This document shows, piece after piece, positions 23,340 through 32,120 of a stretch of 46,222 bases of DNA. Where the stretch lies: NCBI GenBank assembly GCA_900540095.1, contig UQEO01000003.1, positions 1 to 46,222 on the forward strand, written 5' to 3'. How positions within the stretch are numbered: the stretch's first letter is position 1; each line of letters opens with the position of its first letter. The position numbers were made by a program, and so were the translations under genes. This DNA is from an uncultured Collinsella sp. GTDB taxonomy: Bacteria; Actinomycetota; Coriobacteriia; Coriobacteriales; Coriobacteriaceae. The notes under the pieces are model-generated. The model had not been told where the DNA came from. It ran no database searches and saw only the letters and a list, made by a program, of their open reading frames with translations.

Positions 23340-23861
23340 CTAGGCTGCCTTCTGCTCGGAGACCTGCTGGATCGAACGAGCGAGACCAGAGGAAACGCCG
23401 TTGACGCAGACAGCGATGTCGCGAGCGAAACCGGAGATGAGACCGGCGATCTGGCCGAGAAGCTGGTCCTTGGTGGGCAGCTCGGCGATAGCCTTAACAT
23501 CATCAGCGGAAACGGCCTTGCCGTCGGAGATACCGCCCTTGATCTCAAGGACGCCCTTGGACTTAGCGGAGAAGTCCTTAAGGGTCTTAGCGGCCTCGAC
23601 CGGCTCGGTCTCGTAGAACACATAAGCGACGGGGCCGGCGAGGATCTCGTCGAGCTCGGGCTGCTCCTGGTTCTTGAGAGCGATCTTGACCAGGTTGTTC
23701 TTGTAGACCTTCATCTCGGCGCCGCACTCGCGAAGCTGATGACGCAGCTCCTGAGCCTGCTTAACCGTCAGACCGTTGTAGTTGACGACGAACAGACCGG
23801 CGTTCTCGGCGATACGGGACTCGATCTCTGCAACCTTGTCGATTTTGTACTGCTGGGGCAT
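23340..23861 (-). CDS. rplJ: 50S ribosomal protein L10
   Basis: Base of the ribosomal stalk; binds 23S rRNA and L12 dimers. 173 residues. It contains VNYNGLTVKQAQELRHQLR and YKNNLVKIAL, characteristic of L10, then a C-terminal L12-binding helix. Ribosome site GAGGAGGTG. Its transcript has a leader of about 210 bases with an intrinsic-terminator hairpin, consistent with autogenous control by L10-L12. Confidence 0.97.
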   Translation of the reverse strand: MPQQYKIDKVAEIESRIAENAGLFVVNYNGLTVKQAQELRHQLRECGAEMKVYKNNLVKIALKNQEQPELDEILAGPVAYVFYETEPVEAAKTLKDFSAKSKGVLEIKGGISDGKAVSADDVKAIAELPTKDQLLGQIAGLISGFARDIAVCVNGVSSGLARSIQQVSEQKAA

Positions 23862-24071
23862 GAATTACACCTCCTCGAATTCTTTCCGGGCACGGTCCGC
23901 CACAAGGACGTGACGGGGGCATGTCCAAAAAGAAAGCCCCCGCGCTGCATGAGCGACGGGGGCGAGAAGACATATCTACTCGACCACCTCGGCTGGCGGG
24001 ATATCCCATTAAGCTCGCGGGCAATGCCCGTTTGCACCGGCTGTCTCTGGCAGCGGATTCGTGCGTGAACC
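23862..24071 (-). promoter_or_regulatory. rplJ leader (L10-leader-like regulatory region)
   Basis: About 210 bases between the predicted transcription start and rplJ. Several GC hairpins (for example GGGCATTGCCC near 24010-24030) precede a strong terminator hairpin 64-100 bases before the start codon. This fits the L10 leader class, in which the L10-L12 complex favours termination. Assignment is by position and architecture only. Confidence 0.6.
23925..23963 (-). terminator. Attenuator hairpin in the rplJ leader
   Basis: Minus strand stem GCCCCCG-T-CGCT / AGCG-CGGGGGC with loop CATGC, then TTTCTTTTT. Its 3' G-tract can also pair with a second GCCCCC at 23915-23920, which is made only after read-through. 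Confidence 0.75.
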
Positions 24072-24077
24072 GAAAGT

Positions 24078-24106
24078 ATTATGGCGGGGACCCCGGCGTC
24101 GGTCAA
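24078..24106 (-). promoter_or_regulatory. rplJ promoter
   Basis: Minus strand: -35 TTGACC, 17-bp spacer, -10 CATAAT. The -35 overlaps the outermost arm of palindrome E2. Confidence 0.75.
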
Positions 24107-24305
24107 CGGGCGCGAGGATTCGTACACAAACCCTGCATACGCTCCGGTCCGAGGGGCCGGGTTGAGATTTTCGCTCGGTCAAGTCCTGGCTCGCACGAAG
24201 AGCACATTAAGTGCTCTTCGGCTCGTGCGGAATCTACGAAAATCTCAACCCGGCCCCTCGGACCGGAGCTGCGGTAACTTTGCTGCGAATCCTCGTGTCC
24301 GTTGA
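24103..24305. repeat. Long structured palindrome E2 with conserved core
   Basis: A 203-base nested inverted repeat: a perfect 33-bp arm (24141-24173 with 24237-24269), an outer 10-bp arm CGAGGATTCG/CGAATCCTCG (24113-24122 with 24286-24295), a further 7-bp arm TCAACGG/CCGTTGA (24103-24109 with 24299-24305), and a central 9-bp stem GAAGAGCAC around loop ATTAA (24197-24219). Core identical to E1 except where base pairs change together. No T-run. It fills the gap between the aminotransferase and the rplJ promoter; the remaining bases 24306-24364 show nothing. Confidence 0.88.
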
Positions 24306-24364
24306 GCGACGCGCCCCACTCATAATGCTTGGGTCGGTGGGCTGATGTGTTGCGTCCCGTTGGG

Positions 24365-25501
24365 CTATAAGGTTGAAATGAAGGTGGACAGGCGGCGGAG
24401 GCCTTCGTCCAGATCTTTGTCGGAGACGCAGTAGCTTAGGCGGATGTGGCCTTCGGTTCCGAAGCAGTTTCCGGGAACTAGGGCTACGCTTGCCTCTTTG
24501 ATGGCTTTGATGCAGAAGTCTTCGCTGGTTAGGCCGAACTTTTTGATGCTCGGGAAAGTGTAGAAGGCTCCTGCGGGCTCTACTGCGTCGAGGCCCATGG
24601 CGTTTAAGGCTGCGAGTACGCGTTCGCGACGGGCTCGGTAGACTTTGAGCATGGGGGTTGGGTCGACGGTCAGGGCTCGGGCCGCGGCGTCCATCTCAAA
24701 GGAGACGGCGCTCGATACTAGGTATTGGTGGGCCTTTGCGATCTCGGCGATGACGGGGGCTGCGGCTGCGAGCCAACCTAAGCGCCAGCCGGTCATGGCC
24801 CAGGGCTTGGAGAAGCTCTCGATGACCACCGTCTGCTCGCGTAGCTCCGGGTGGCGCTGGGCAAATCGCTCGTAGCCGTCCACGTAGACCAGGCGGTTAT
24901 ATACGTCGTCGCAGACCACGTAGATGCCCGCCTGCTCCGCCACGTGTGCCACGGCGTCGAGCGATGCCGCGTCGAGGATGCATCCCGTAGGATTGTTGGG
25001 CGAGCAGATGACGATAGCCTTGGTCGCCGGCGTTACGCAGGCACGAAGTGCGTCCTCGTCAATCTGGAATTGCGTAGGCTCCGTATCCAAAAAGACCGCT
25101 TTGACGTGGTTGGCCACGACGATGCTCTCGTATAGGCCAAAGGCCGGCGTGGGGATGATGACCTCGTCGCCGGGGTTGAGCATAGCCATGAATGTTGCCG
25201 ACAGGGCCTCGGTCGCGCCGTCGGTCAGGATGACCTCGTCGGCCGAAAACGTAAGGCCCGCATCCCCCATGTAGGCAGACAGCGCTTCGCGCAGAGCGGG
25301 GCGACCGTTGTTGGGCGGATAGTGTGTGTCGCCGCGGTCCAACGAAGAGGTCACCTCGGCGCTAATCACATCGGGCGTGGAAAAATCGGGCTCGCCGAGC
25401 GCAAGCGCAATGCACCCTGGGTGCTGGGCAGCGAGCGCGTTAATCCGACGGATGCCGGAGGGCTTGAGCGTGGCAAGCGAGGTATTCATGGGCAGACGCA
25501 T
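24365..25501 (-). CDS. Class I/II PLP-dependent aminotransferase
   Basis: Fold-type I transaminase of the aspartate aminotransferase family; substrate not resolved. 378 residues. SPNNPTG at 167-173 with Asn170, DDVY at 198-201, and SFSKPWAMTGWRLGW around Lys232 (Schiff-base lysine) are the PLP-site motifs; HIRLSY near the C terminus holds the carboxylate-binding Arg. GAAAGGA precedes ATG 25501. Monocistronic; divergent from the gene at 25595, with a possible TTGACG -35 in the shared 93-bp gap. Confidence 0.92.
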   Translation of the reverse strand: MRLPMNTSLATLKPSGIRRINALAAQHPGCIALALGEPDFSTPDVISAEVTSSLDRGDTHYPPNNGRPALREALSAYMGDAGLTFSADEVILTDGATEALSATFMAMLNPGDEVIIPTPAFGLYESIVVANHVKAVFLDTEPTQFQIDEDALRACVTPATKAIVICSPNNPTGCILDAASLDAVAHVAEQAGIYVVCDDVYNRLVYVDGYERFAQRHPELREQTVVIESFSKPWAMTGWRLGWLAAAAPVIAEIAKAHQYLVSSAVSFEMDAAARALTVDPTPMLKVYRARRERVLAALNAMGLDAVEPAGAFYTFPSIKKFGLTSEDFCIKAIKEASVALVPGNCFGTEGHIRLSYCVSDKDLDEGLRRLSTFISTL

Positions 25502-25594
25502 GGCGTTCCTTTCGTAAGGGTTGCACTAGGATAGCGCGGCGGAGCGCCGTCAAACGGTGTAACCTAAACGGAAACCAACCGGAAAGGAGGCGGC

Positions 25595-26254
25595 ATGGAG
25601 ACGACCGCGCGCGGGGATGTACCAAAAACGCTGCAAACCATTGCATATATCAGTATTCCCGATAACGCCGATCTTGAGTTTTTGCTTTGGGACCTGCAGG
25701 ATGCCATCGCCGCCTATACCCAGCTTTCCGGCACCGCGCTCCCCCGCCCGGTCGATTTGGAGGCGGATGATGCCGGTGCAGTCGATGGCATGGTGCTGGC
25801 CATTGAAGATATGGCTGACGATGAGACGTTGACAGCTATCGAGCAGGCGCTTGAACGCTTTGGCGGTACGGGAACGCGCGTCTATGCCGCGATTCGAGCC
25901 GCACAAGAGGGCGCTAAGCAGGCGCGCGGGACCGCCGTTCGTCTGCACAAGGCATGTGAGCGCCATGACCAATTGTGGTGTGGCGGCGTTGTCGTCTGTG
26001 CCGGCAGCGGTATTGCGGCGCTTCTCCACTCCCCGCGTATGGGCCTCTTGCGCCGACCATTTTCGGAAGCGATGGATAAGCTTGTGGGCGCTGTGCGCAT
26101 GGGATGCTCCATTGAGCATGCGCAGCGACTTGGCGGCGGCAATGCCGTCAACGTCAACGTCGACGGCATGATTTGCGCCGAGCCAGCCGTGCCCGCGCCG
26201 ATCTGGCGAGGCGTTCTGAAACGCCTCGGCGCCCGCGCCCAATCAGATATCTAA
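25595..26254 (+). CDS. Conserved protein of unknown function
   Basis: 219 residues with an excellent ribosome site (AAAGGAGG, 6 bases before ATG). I do not recognise a family with certainty. The N-terminal 110 residues are acidic and helical. Residues about 125-165 (LWCGGVVVCAGSGIAALL, then SPRMGLLRRPFSEAMD) resemble the nucleotide-binding part of flavodoxin-like reductases, but that is only an impression. No signal peptide or membrane helix. Ends two bases before the convergent glycosylase stop. Confidence 0.75.
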   Translation: METTARGDVPKTLQTIAYISIPDNADLEFLLWDLQDAIAAYTQLSGTALPRPVDLEADDAGAVDGMVLAIEDMADDETLTAIEQALERFGGTGTRVYAAIRAAQEGAKQARGTAVRLHKACERHDQLWCGGVVVCAGSGIAALLHSPRMGLLRRPFSEAMDKLVGAVRMGCSIEHAQRLGGGNAVNVNVDGMICAEPAVPAPIWRGVLKRLGARAQSDI

Positions 26255-26255
26255 A

Positions 26256-26819
26256 TTAGAGAGCGGCCCAGCCAACGGCTTCGTGCCAACGCTCAACAAG
26301 ACGCTCCAGACGCCAGGCGGCATTGGCGGGACTAGTTGACGGCAATACGACAGCGGACAGACCCGTCCGCTCCTGTAGATAGCGCTTATAAAGGCGCCCC
26401 GCCGTACCTCCGTTGCATATCACCTGCTCAATGGGAGCTGCGCCGGTAATGCGCTCGATATGTGCCGGCACAACGTTGCGAATGCTCGCGTCACTCGAGC
26501 CCTTAATGTCACAGCTCTCGATCACGTCCCACAGGGCTACGCCGCCGTTCAGCAGCATGGAGCGCTTGGCGACAATCGAGGCGTCGAGCGTCGCAGGCTC
26601 ACCGCTTGCCAAAGGGTCGCCCTCGTTGGGCGGCACGGGCACACCGAGGCATGCGGCCATCACGCGCCAAAAGCGATTCTGAGGGTTACCGTAATAAAAG
26701 GCATTGGCACGCGAAAGCACCGAGGGAAACGACCCGAGCACCAAAACGCGCGAGCGCTCGTCAAACACGGGTTCAAACCCATGCTCAATATGTTGATAGC
26801 CCTCGTCCGGCGCGGCCAC
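26256..26819 (-). CDS. DNA-deoxyinosine (hypoxanthine-DNA) glycosylase, UDG superfamily
   Basis: Base-excision repair enzyme that removes deaminated bases. 187 residues. GSFPS at 29-33 and FYYGNPQNRFW at 41-51 are motif 1 of the hypoxanthine-DNA glycosylase (UDG family 6) group, and LPSTSPANA at 160-168 is the second motif. GTG 26819 starts four bases after the amylase stop, with GAGGG inside the amylase end as ribosome site, so the two are co-transcribed. Activity on uracil versus hypoxanthine cannot be told from sequence. Confidence 0.85.
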   Translation of the reverse strand: MAAPDEGYQHIEHGFEPVFDERSRVLVLGSFPSVLSRANAFYYGNPQNRFWRVMAACLGVPVPPNEGDPLASGEPATLDASIVAKRSMLLNGGVALWDVIESCDIKGSSDASIRNVVPAHIERITGAAPIEQVICNGGTAGRLYKRYLQERTGLSAVVLPSTSPANAAWRLERLVERWHEAVGWAAL

Positions 26820-26822
26820 GAG

Positions 26823-28199
26823 CTAGGCCCTCAGCAGATAGCGCACCTCGTAGGGTGCAAGCTCAAGGGTACCCGTCAGCTCGACCGTGGGAGCATCGTC
26901 GGCAAGCAGGTCGACGAAGGAGCCGTTGAGTTCGCCGGCTCCAAAGGTATAGGGCTCGTTCACGGCATTGACCGCCACAAGCACCGTCGCGTCGTCGCAG
27001 GCGCGCTCGAACAGCAGCTGCTTGTTCTGGATCACCACGTTGCGATAGGCACCGTAGTTGAGAGCACGGGCCGCCGCGTCGTCGGCCGAGCGCAGGTGCG
27101 TGAGCTGCTTGATGAAGGCCGTCAGCTCGTTGGGCGCAGGCTCATCGAGCGCAGGTCGCAGCGCCCAGTCGCCATCGGGGCCGCCCTTTTCGCCAGCAAT
27201 TCCCCACTCGCTGCCGTAGTAGACGCACGGGATGCCCGGCATGCCAAACAGCATGCCATAGGCGGGGCGCAGGCAGGACTTGTCGGTAAGGATGCTCGCC
27301 AGGCGCGGCACATCGTGGTTGTCGACAAACGACAGCAGGTGTTTGCCGCGGTAGATGCACCACGGATCGCCGCCAAACTGGCGATGCAACGAATGGGCAA
27401 TCTCGAACATGTTGACCGAATTAAAGCTGGAGTAAAGGCCCTTGTAACACTCGTAGTTGGTGCAGGAGTCGAGCATCTCGTCGTTGACGATCTGGTTGTA
27501 GTCGCCGTGGAGCGTCTCACCAATCAGCACAAAGTCGGACTTGAGCTCACGGGTAAAAGTATGCAGGCGGCGCATAAAATCGCGATCGAGCATATAGGCG
27601 ACGTCCAGGCGCAGACCGTCGACGCCAAAGACTTCGGCCCAGCGGCGCACGGACTCAAGCAGGTAATCGACCACAGCGGGATTTTGCAGGTTGAGCTTCA
27701 CAAGCTCAAAATGGCCTTCCCAGCCCTCGTACCAAAAGCCATCGCCATAGCAGGAATCGCCGTCAAAGCTAATGTGGAACCAGTCCTTGTACGGCGAGTC
27801 CCACTTGCGCTCCTGCACATCGCGGAAGGCCCAAAAACCGCGGCCGACGTGGTTGAAGACGGCATCGAGCACCACGCGGATGCCATGGGCATGCAGCGTG
27901 TCGCATACGGCGGCAAAGTCGGCGTCCCCACCCAGGCGACGGTCGATATGGCGCAGGCTGCGTGTATCGTAGCCGTGGCTATCAGATTCGAGCGGTGGGT
28001 TGATGAGCACAGCGCCAACGCCGAGTTCCTGCATGTAGTCGGCCCATTGGGCGACCTTCATGATAGGAGCATCGGGGTTGGGCGCGGCGTTGGCAGCCTG
28101 GGCGAGCTCATCCTCGGCAACGGGCGCGGCGTTTTCGCGCGGAGCCCCGCAAAAGCCCAGCGGATAGATCTGATAGAACGTCGTCTCGTATGCCCACAT
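26823..28199 (-). CDS. GH13 alpha-amylase-family glycosidase, cytosolic
   Basis: 458 residues. The four GH13 regions are present: DAVFNH at 112-117, GLRLDVA with nucleophile Asp199, LIGETLHGDY with acid/base Glu228, and FVDNHD with Asp296. No signal peptide, carbohydrate-binding module or N-terminal neopullulanase domain, so it probably acts on maltodextrins or glycogen fragments in the cytosol; the exact product is not predictable. A short C-terminal beta domain ends EVRYLLRA. First gene of a two-gene unit with the glycosylase. Confidence 0.9.
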   Translation of the reverse strand: MWAYETTFYQIYPLGFCGAPRENAAPVAEDELAQAANAAPNPDAPIMKVAQWADYMQELGVGAVLINPPLESDSHGYDTRSLRHIDRRLGGDADFAAVCDTLHAHGIRVVLDAVFNHVGRGFWAFRDVQERKWDSPYKDWFHISFDGDSCYGDGFWYEGWEGHFELVKLNLQNPAVVDYLLESVRRWAEVFGVDGLRLDVAYMLDRDFMRRLHTFTRELKSDFVLIGETLHGDYNQIVNDEMLDSCTNYECYKGLYSSFNSVNMFEIAHSLHRQFGGDPWCIYRGKHLLSFVDNHDVPRLASILTDKSCLRPAYGMLFGMPGIPCVYYGSEWGIAGEKGGPDGDWALRPALDEPAPNELTAFIKQLTHLRSADDAAARALNYGAYRNVVIQNKQLLFERACDDATVLVAVNAVNEPYTFGAGELNGSFVDLLADDAPTVELTGTLELAPYEVRYLLRA

Positions 28200-28270
28200 A
28201 ACAGCCTCCCGGTAAGCTCAACACAACGACATCCATTGTATGCCCAGCTTGTATCCTCTCCCCCAAAATA

Positions 28271-28337
28271 AGTTGCGGTGGAATAGTTCCTGTCTGGGCC
28301 TTCAGAAGCCTTAAACAGGAACTATTCCACCGCAACT
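28271..28337 (-). terminator. Repeat-type terminator downstream of the efflux gene
   Basis: Perfect 23-bp inverted repeat (arms 28271-28293 and 28315-28337, beginning AGTTGCGGTGGAATAG) around a 21-base loop, followed on the minus strand by TTATTTTGGGG. It lies 16 bp after the stop at 28353. The left arm recurs at 32410. Confidence 0.75.
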
Positions 28338-28352
28338 GATGAGGGGACGTGA

Positions 28353-29549
28353 TTAGGCGACGGGCTTGGCGCGACGTATGGCCGGAAACAGCACGGTGAT
28401 GGCGAGGATAACGCCCACGACGGCAATCGCCCCGCCCACAAAGCCGATCCAGGCGATACCGGGACCCGAAACCACGGCTCCGCCGATCGCGGTACCCGTG
28501 CCGATACCGAGGTTGAACAGGCCCGAGAAGATCGACATGGCGACGGCCGACGAATCTGCCGGCGTGTGCTTGATGAGCTCGGCCTGAAACGCCACGTTAA
28601 AGGCCGTGGCGCAGCAACCCCACAGTGCGCAGACGGCAAGCACTGTCACGAGCGACGATGCGGCCGGCCCCATGAGCAGCAGGGCCACCGGCACGCCGGA
28701 GAGCGTGATAGCCAAGAACGGGAAGCGATGCCCATCGAACAGGCGGCCAAACAGCCAGCTTCCGAGCAGACCAGAGCAGCCAAACGCCGTCAGCGTCATG
28801 GTAATGGCGCCCGCATCGACGTGCGCGACCTGCGCCAGGAAGGGCTCGATATAGCTGTAGCTTGCGTAATAGCCGGTCGCCATGAAGACCGTGACTGCGT
28901 AGAGCGCGATGAGGAGCGGGTTCTTGAGCAGCTCGGGCAGCTGTTTGACGGTAAAGCGCTCACCCGCCGGCATGGCCGGGAACACCGCTGCCTGGTAGGC
29001 GACCGCGATGGCTGAGAGGCCCCCGACCACGGCAAACGTCATGCGCCAGCCCACGGCCAAGCCAATGGCGCGACCGAGCGGCAGGCCAAAGATCTGCGCG
29101 ATGGACGAGCCCGTAGCGATCATGCTGATGGCGAGCACCCCATGGCGCGTGTCAACCAGACGCGACGCCATGATCGAGGCGACCGACCAGAACACGGCAT
29201 GCGCGCAGGCAACCACCAGGCGTGCGCAGACCAGGATGGGATAGGTGGGCGCCACGGCGGACAGGAACTGGCCCAGCGAGAACACGGCAAGCACGCCCAG
29301 CAGCATCCGCTTGAACTCAAAACGCGAGGCAAACACCATGAGTGGCAACGACAGCAGCATGACGCCCCAGGCATAGACCGAGATCATGATGCCAGCTTGG
29401 GCCTCGGTGAGCGAGAACGACGCGGCGATATCAGTCAAAAGGCCGATGGGCATAAACTCCGACGTGTTGAACACGAACGCACAGCAGGTGAGCCCGACGA
29501 GTGGGAGCCACTGCTTGAGCGTGATGCCGTCTTGCCTTGTCTGAGTCAT
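28353..29549 (-). CDS. sotB: MFS efflux transporter, SotB-like
   Basis: 398 residues from ATG 29549 (GGAG upstream), about twelve hydrophobic helices. The first helix reads CCAFVFNTSEFMPIGLL, followed by TDIAASFSLTEAQAGIM and YAWGVMLLSLPLM, closely following the SotB sugar-efflux pattern of the DHA1 family. Substrates of such pumps include arabinose, IPTG and other sugars (family knowledge); here the substrate is not known. The 32 codons upstream of 29549 are not membrane-like and are rejected. Own promoter at 29583. Confidence 0.87.
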   Translation of the reverse strand: MTQTRQDGITLKQWLPLVGLTCCAFVFNTSEFMPIGLLTDIAASFSLTEAQAGIMISVYAWGVMLLSLPLMVFASRFEFKRMLLGVLAVFSLGQFLSAVAPTYPILVCARLVVACAHAVFWSVASIMASRLVDTRHGVLAISMIATGSSIAQIFGLPLGRAIGLAVGWRMTFAVVGGLSAIAVAYQAAVFPAMPAGERFTVKQLPELLKNPLLIALYAVTVFMATGYYASYSYIEPFLAQVAHVDAGAITMTLTAFGCSGLLGSWLFGRLFDGHRFPFLAITLSGVPVALLLMGPAASSLVTVLAVCALWGCCATAFNVAFQAELIKHTPADSSAVAMSIFSGLFNLGIGTGTAIGGAVVSGPGIAWIGFVGGAIAVVGVILAITVLFPAIRRAKPVA

Positions 29550-29582
29550 ATATAACGTCTCCAATCGTTTTGAGCGGAGGCG

Positions 29583-29612
29583 ATTATATAGCAACGGCCC
29601 CGCATCCGTCAG
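29583..29612 (-). promoter_or_regulatory. Promoter of the SotB-like gene
   Basis: Minus strand: -35 CTGACG, 18-bp spacer, perfect -10 TATAAT. The -35 region lies in a hairpin (GGCC-CGCATC / GATGCG-GGCC, about 29597-29630) that could help end the feoB transcript, though no T-run follows. Confidence 0.6.
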
Positions 29613-29669
29613 TACAGATGCGAGGCCGAAAACAATTCGATACACAGAGGTTGCGCCGTCAATTCATAA

Positions 29670-32030
29670 CTAAGCCAACCCCAGCAATATGCCCGCCGAA
29701 TGCACGACAAACGCCACGATCCAGGCAACGGCAACCTGAAACGCGAATACGGCCACGGCATAGCGCGCGCCCAACTCGCTCTTGACAGCGCCGATAGCGG
29801 CCACGCAAGGCGGGTACAGCAGCGTAAAGACCAAGAACACGTAGGCGGTAAACGGCGAAAACATGGTTGACAATGCCGCGGGCGAGGTTGCACCCAAAAG
29901 CACCGTGAGCGTCGAGATGACGCTCTCCTTGGCGATAAGTCCGGTGACGAGCGCCGTCGAGGCGCGCCAGTCGCCAAAGCCGAGCGGGGCCAACACCGGC
30001 GCGATGATGCTGCCCAGACCGGCAAGCAGGCTTTGCGACTGGTCGGCGACCACGTTAAAGCGGATATCGAACGTCTGCAGGAACCAGATGACCACCGTAG
30101 CGGCAAAGATAATGGTAAAGGCCTTGGTAATAAAGTCTTTGGCCTTATCCCATGCCAGCATCACCGTCGTCTTGACGCTCGGCAAGCGGTAATTGGGCAG
30201 CTCCATGATAAACGGCACCGGGTCGCCCTTAAATGCCGTGCGGTTGAGCACCAAAGCCGCGATGCAGCCGACCACGATACCGATCAGATAGAGCGAGACC
30301 ATGGCGGGAACCGTCGCCTGCGGGAAAAACGCCCCGCACAGCAAGCCGTAGACCGGCAGCTTGGCCGAGCAGCTCATGAACGGCGTGAGCATGACGGTCA
30401 TCTTGCGGTCGTGCTCAGATGGGAGCGTACGGGTTGACATGATAGCCGGCACGGTGCAGCCAAAACCGACGAGCATGGGCACAAAGCTACGGCCCGACAG
30501 GCCAAAGCGACGCAGCACCTTATCCATGACAAAGGCCACGCGCGCCATGTAGCCCGAGTCTTCCAGAATGGAGAGGAACAAGAAGAGCACGACGATAATC
30601 GGCAGGAAGGTCAGCACGCTGCCCACACCCGTAAGCACGCCGTCGACAGCCAGCGAGCGCACCACGTCGTTGGTACCGAACACCTTGAGGCCCGCATCGG
30701 CCGAGGCGATGATGGCAGCGATACCGTCCTCCATGAGTCCCTGCAACGCCGCGCCGATCACGCCAAACGTCAGCCAAAAGACGAGGCCCATGATCACCAG
30801 AAACGCCGGAATGGCTGTGTAACGACCTGTCAGGATGCGGTCAATCTTGACGGAGCGCACGTGCTCGCGGCTCTCGTGCGGCTTGACGACGCAACGCCCG
30901 CACACGTCGCCGATAAAGCTAAAACGCATATCGGCCAGCGCAGACAGGCGGTCGGTGCCGGCCTCGCCCTCCATCTGGGTGATGATGTGTTCGATAGCGT
31001 CGAGCTCGTTGCGATCCAGGTGAAGCGCCTCGGTTACCAGCTCGTCGCCCTCAACCAGCTTGGTCGCCGCAAAGCGCACCGGGATGTGCGCCGTCACGGC
31101 ATGGTCCTCGATCAGGTTAGCAATGCCGTGGATGCAGCGATGCAGCGCACCGCCGTCCGGGCCGTCGGGCGCACAAAAGTCCAGGCGACCAGGGCGCTCG
31201 CGGAACCGCGCCACGTGCAGGGCGTGGTCCACCAACTCGCCGATACCCTCGTTGCGGGCAGCGCTAATGGGAACAACGGGCACGCCCAACAGGCTCTCGA
31301 GCAGGTTGACGTCCACGGCGCCGCCGTTGGCGGTCACCTCGTCCATCATGTTGAGCGCGATGACCATAGGACGGTCAAGCTCCATGAGCTGCAGTGTCAG
31401 GTACAGGTTGCGCTCGATGTTGGTGGCGTCAATGATGTCGATGATGGCGTCCGGACGCTCGTCGAGGATGAACTGACGGCTCACGACCTCCTCGCCTGTG
31501 TACGGCGACAGGGAGTAAATGCCGGGCAGGTCGGTAACGCTCGCCTCGGGATGGTTACGGATGGTGCCATCTTTGCGGTCGACCGTCACGCCGGGAAAGT
31601 TACCGACGTGCTGGTTGGAGCCCGTCAGCTGGTTGAATAACGTGGTCTTGCCGCAGTTTTGGTTGCCGGCGAGGGCAAAGTGCAGCGGCGCGCCCTCGGG
31701 CACGGCCGTCTTTGCCGCACGGGGCGAATACGTCCCCTCGCCCAGGGCCGGATGCTCCGTCGTGCCGATTGCGGCGTTAGCGCGCGGACCCGTATCGGTG
31801 TCGTGAATACCCACGAGCTCGATGCGAGCGGCATCGTCCTTGCGCAGTGTCAACTCGTAGCCACGCAGGCGGATCTCGAGCGGATCGCCCATGGGGGCGT
31901 ACTTCATCATGGTGACTTCGGTGCCCGGCGTTAGACCCATGTCCAAAATATGCTGTCGGAGTGCCTGATCGTCCGATGCCACCGATGCGACAACGGCGTC
32001 CTTTCCAATCTCGAGTGTATCGAGCTTCAC
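29670..32030 (-). CDS. feoB: FeoA-FeoB fusion, ferrous iron transporter
   Basis: Fe(II) importer in the inner membrane. From GTG 32030 (GGAGG 9 bases upstream) it has 786 residues: a FeoA SH3-like domain at 1-75 (MGLTPGTEVTMM, then PLEIRLRGYELTLR), a linker, then the FeoB G domain with GNQNCGKT at 122-129 and DLPG at 167-170, and a C-terminal part with gate motifs (GCTVPAIMSTR, CSAKLPVYG) and about eight or more helices. FeoA is normally a separate protein. The frame extends to 32150 but lacks domain content there. The promoter has repeated DtxR-like half-sites. Confidence 0.94.
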   Translation of the reverse strand: MKLDTLEIGKDAVVASVASDDQALRQHILDMGLTPGTEVTMMKYAPMGDPLEIRLRGYELTLRKDDAARIELVGIHDTDTGPRANAAIGTTEHPALGEGTYSPRAAKTAVPEGAPLHFALAGNQNCGKTTLFNQLTGSNQHVGNFPGVTVDRKDGTIRNHPEASVTDLPGIYSLSPYTGEEVVSRQFILDERPDAIIDIIDATNIERNLYLTLQLMELDRPMVIALNMMDEVTANGGAVDVNLLESLLGVPVVPISAARNEGIGELVDHALHVARFRERPGRLDFCAPDGPDGGALHRCIHGIANLIEDHAVTAHIPVRFAATKLVEGDELVTEALHLDRNELDAIEHIITQMEGEAGTDRLSALADMRFSFIGDVCGRCVVKPHESREHVRSVKIDRILTGRYTAIPAFLVIMGLVFWLTFGVIGAALQGLMEDGIAAIIASADAGLKVFGTNDVVRSLAVDGVLTGVGSVLTFLPIIVVLFLFLSILEDSGYMARVAFVMDKVLRRFGLSGRSFVPMLVGFGCTVPAIMSTRTLPSEHDRKMTVMLTPFMSCSAKLPVYGLLCGAFFPQATVPAMVSLYLIGIVVGCIAALVLNRTAFKGDPVPFIMELPNYRLPSVKTTVMLAWDKAKDFITKAFTIIFAATVVIWFLQTFDIRFNVVADQSQSLLAGLGSIIAPVLAPLGFGDWRASTALVTGLIAKESVISTLTVLLGATSPAALSTMFSPFTAYVFLVFTLLYPPCVAAIGAVKSELGARYAVAVFAFQVAVAWIVAFVVHSAGILLGLA

Positions 32031-32077
32031 GTCCGTGTTCCTCCCCCGGCGCCCACAGGGCGTTGTATTTATGTTCA

Positions 32078-32106
32078 CCATGGCTAACCGTTTGCCATGG
32101 CTAACC
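32078..32106 (-). promoter_or_regulatory. Tandem GGTTAGCCATGG operators before feoAB
   Basis: Two identical 12-mers on the minus strand (32078-32089 and 32095-32106), 17 bp apart, and a third partial copy (GGTTAC) near 32112. GGTTAGCC equals one half of the DtxR/IdeR box. They lie just downstream of the predicted transcription start, as expected for an iron-responsive repressor. Confidence 0.5.
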
Positions 32107-32120
32107 AATTGTAACCATGC

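Noticed and set aside
25550..26242. A 230-codon frame opposite the unknown gene at 25595
   Set aside because: The plus-strand frame has a strong ribosome site and fits the gap to the neighbours; the minus frame has neither.
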